This document shows positions 61,065-64,000 of a stretch of 64,000 nucleotides of DNA, one piece after another. A program made the translations under genes and the position numbers. Under the pieces are notes generated by a model. It was not told the origin of the DNA, did not search any database, and worked only from the letters and a program-made list of their open reading frames with translations. The stretch spans positions 24,643,497-24,707,496 of the forward strand of contig NC_052666.1 in assembly GCF_016802725.1 (NCBI RefSeq), given 5' to 3'. This DNA is from Solenopsis invicta. Its lineage: Eukaryota > Arthropoda > Insecta > Hymenoptera > Formicidae. How positions within the stretch are numbered: position 1 is the first letter of the stretch; every line of letters begins with the position of its first letter.

Positions 61065-64000
61065 GAGATCTATATTTCAACGATTTTCATAAAAGAAATA
61101 AAACAATTTCAACGATACTGTTATTATATTTTACAATAAAACAAACAAGTAAGATAACAAGAGCGGGGAAATTAATTTTGTTGTTTATATTAATTGCAAA
61201 TTTTCTAAAGACAATACAGATGTTTTGCTAACGCGAGTTACCTCGCCATAATATTGTCAAACACTTCTGCATTCCAAAATAGCATCCTAGTTTGAAACCG
61301 GTTGGTTTGTACGAGTGCGTAGACACGCTCATTGAGGGATAATATCTTATTCTAGTGGATGTTTTCTCCATATGTCGATTCTAATCCCGTACTCGTAGGA
61401 AGGCAGACAATCGAAGGAGAGCCTTTCTATTCGTGAAAACGGCCGTGAACGTAGCACGAAGGCGGAATAGCCGGTAGAACTTGAGCTTGATCGCGGCGCG
61501 GCGGTGCTACGCCAGAGGTTCGCACTATTACCGAGAGTAGGTATGCCTCTAGAATTGTCACGAGTGGCCAAAGTAATGTGAAAGAACCACGATTTTATGA
61601 CATTTCTTTGCAATTGTTTGCTCATAAAAATTCTTTTTTAGCTTAATTTCGATTTCTATATTCTTTAAAAAATTGCAACCTAGACTTATTATCTAGGCAA
61701 CACGCATACATTTAAAAGATATCTTAAAAATTTCTTTTAGACATGCTGTCTGAATATTATCTATAAAACAATTTATATTTTTCAGTGAGACGTCACTAAA
61801 TTTCTGGAAGAATTAATAACATTTATAATAATAAATAACGTAATAATAATATTATATAAATATTTTATAATAAATAATAATAATAATTTATAACAATAAT
61901 AATATAAATGATATAACAAAATAATAATATAACAAAAATTAGACGAAAATCTGTCAGAAACTGCATCGAGGTGAATAAGTTTTTACAATTCTAAGCCAGA
62001 GGCTTCAAGAACACTTTTGTTAACTTTTCTTCTTTTACAGTACTTTAATAAGTTTCTTTTCAATTTGCTAAAGTGACACGGATCGTAAAATGTTCAGAGA
62101 TAGCGCCAAGCGCGACTCGGCATGCTAACGGGTTAAGTAGGCGTGCGATTGCAGCAAGTAGGTGTTTCGCGAAAAGAGACATCGATGCTCGCGCAGGAAA
62201 GGTCGTCGAGCCAGATCGTTGGCGCGGAGTCACGCCACGCGGGTACGACGACCGCGCGGGCCGGTGCGGATTTCTTTTTCTTGCGCGCACCTGAATGAAA
62301 GTTGTAATTGAGCGAGAAGCTGGACGTGCGCGAGCCGACCGTATCAGCATTCAACGTTTCGCGCTTACGCGCGTCGATAATTTGGAGAGATCCGCTCTTT
62401 AGATCGTCGATTAGAAATCATCGGGAGATGCGTCACTTAATTGTCGTACGTCGTACCCTCGTAAATACAGGAAGCTTGATTGCGCGAAGCAATTTTTTAA
62501 CGCAAAGACCGAATTTTATATAAAAAGAAAAAGATTGCTCTGTTTGTACAATCTTCACTCGTTTGCTTATAGTGAGTTCTAGACTGGAAAAAATATAGAA
62601 GTAAAAATTAATGTTTCTGCGCGCGCAAAAAAAGTGAAACCTTTCAAGTGCAAATATTCTCTTCTTTTATTCACGAAAAGAGAATTGCACACGATAAATA
62701 AAAGTTAACGCAACGTCTATATTTTCATCGAGGTACGATCGCCTAATTGCCTTCGTTGAGGTTCAAGTGTCGTCTTTTTCCTTCCACTCGTTCTAATTGC
62801 AACGGACGTAACACTTTTTACCAAGCGTGACTGCGGCGTCGGAATTACGCAAGAGGAGCGAGCGCATCGCCGCCGTTGCCACCGAGACGCGATCCGTCGC
62901 AATTACATTTCAACTCTTGCGTTCCAACCTAACATGAAAAGCGTATGGAAGATAACCGCGGCGACAATCGAATGAAAGTCGGACGCGAACAATTTCGCGA
63001 CCGATGGAAAAGAGAAAAAGAAAAGCACGTAAAGCGCGCTCCGTTAGCGTTTTATCGGGTCTGCTGCACTTCGAGGCGTTCAACCCGGCAACTCGCTGCG
63101 AGCGCACGCGAGCGAGCCTTTGAGCGCCGGGCGACTGTTTATAAATAAAACGGAACCATCATCCTTAAGTTGCTTACCAAGCCAGAAAACGCAATCAAAG
63201 GGTGCTGGCATCGGCCTGCACGAGACGCTGGTTTTGTTTCAAGCAATATGCTCGATCATTATTTGCTCGAACGTTGCCGATTTTACAAATGTTTATCTAT
63301 TCTGTTGACTCGCGAAGGTACAAAGGATCGCTGATAAATTGCAATAAAGCGAAACACTTAATGTACGTATATTATTAAACACGATAAGTTTGTATATTGA
63401 TTATTACCTACGCAGAAAAATGTCAATAGGATCAAAGTTTGGTTTGAAGAAATAAGTAAGGCTGAGAAAGAAATGTATAGCAAGGTCTGGGATAAGGATT
63501 GAAATATAGTGAAGGGAAATGTATTGAGAAAATTGCGGAAAAAGAAAGAAAAAAAGCGATGGATAAAGACGAAAGAATAAGAAGTCTCTTACAAGCTTGT
63601 TAATGTAAAGCAAATAATGGTTCGGAAATCCAAGGAGCAATCGAGCGAGAATGGCAACGCTTAAATCCACATTAATTTAAACAATAATTATATTTTAAAT
63701 AAAAAGGAATACATCTGAATTATGATGTATACTTCAATTTTATTTGGTTTTCTTCACTTGTAGATATAAAAATTAAATAACTGGAAATTTTAGTTATAAA
63801 AATGTTCTTGATTCAACAGACGAGTTAAAAGTGATAAAAAGCAATATTAAAGTTAAATTTTATACGAATTGGTTATTCTATGTGTTACTAATCGCAAACG
63901 TGTCGTTGTCATACATATTGATCAACATAACAAATCCTTCCAAAAAGGCAAATGGAATACTATACTGTAATGTCCAAAGAAATTTTTAGTAAAAATGCAC
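61065..64000. other. Non-coding region to the window end
   Basis: AT-rich DNA with a TAATAA-rich stretch at 61800-61930 and CpG-rich islets at 62090-62380 and 62820-63130. No frame has a recognisable product. Confidence 0.4.

Noticed and set aside
1..64000. CRISPR arrays, operons, bacterial defence or phage islands
   Set aside because: No spaced direct repeats, no polycistronic gene runs, and the genes are intron-rich animal genes.
1..64000. tRNA or rRNA genes
   Set aside because: A visual search for the T-arm GTTCGAATC-type box with a paired acceptor stem gave no convincing case. A covariance-model scan would settle this.

Overview
The window is nuclear DNA from an insect, most likely a hymenopteran and plausibly an ant. 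Introns are AT-rich with GT-AG borders, intergenic DNA alternates between AT-rich stretches and CpG-rich islets, and short inverted-repeat elements are common. Nothing in it is bacterial or viral, and I found no rRNA, convincing tRNA, CRISPR array or operon.

The main gene lies on the minus strand and fills about 11.8-43.9 kb. Joining 35 coding exons by hand gives one uninterrupted frame of 10,632 nt (3,543 residues), with every junction phase matching. The order is: signal peptide, C-type lectin domain, LDLa, three CUB domains, sushi repeats, EGF, F5/8-type C, EGF, more sushi, second F5/8-type C, HYR, HYR-sushi, a conserved linker, GCC2/GCC3 repeats, 14 tandem EGF repeats, laminin-G/pentraxin-like domain, HYR-sushi, a second linker, second GCC2/GCC3 array, two EGF repeats, one transmembrane helix and a tyrosine-rich cytoplasmic tail. 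This is the architecture and size of Drosophila Uninflatable (Uif), an apical epithelial protein of trachea and ectoderm that has been linked to Notch signalling. The first, second and last coding exons (72, 34 and 32 nt) are easy to miss.

The second gene, also minus strand, ends at 3402. Its coding part runs from about 5104 and encodes a basic leucine-zipper factor with the bZIP at the extreme C-terminus. A CpG-rich zone at 6.0-7.25 kb with a strong minus-strand donor at 6588/6587 is its likely promoter and non-coding first exon. An isolated plus-strand open stretch at 9938-10209 may be an orphan exon or a relic.

The rest is non-coding. From 44 to 64 kb I see no convincing protein exon, only AT-rich DNA, CpG-rich islets (45.7-46.1, 47.1-47.7, 48.0-48.3, 56.7-57.1, 60.1-61.1, 62.1-62.4, 62.8-63.1 kb), microsatellites and MITE-like elements. 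Some of these islets could hold distal promoters or 5' non-coding exons of uif. Several inverted-repeat families are visible, including one with four copies in the window, and one uif intron holds a perfect palindrome with 76-bp arms.

I did not find a previously undescribed biological system. The points most worth checking are the intronic palindrome, the alternative C-termini of Uif, the repeated super-module inside Uif, the frame-preserving introns of the bZIP gene, and the unassigned open stretch at 9938-10209.
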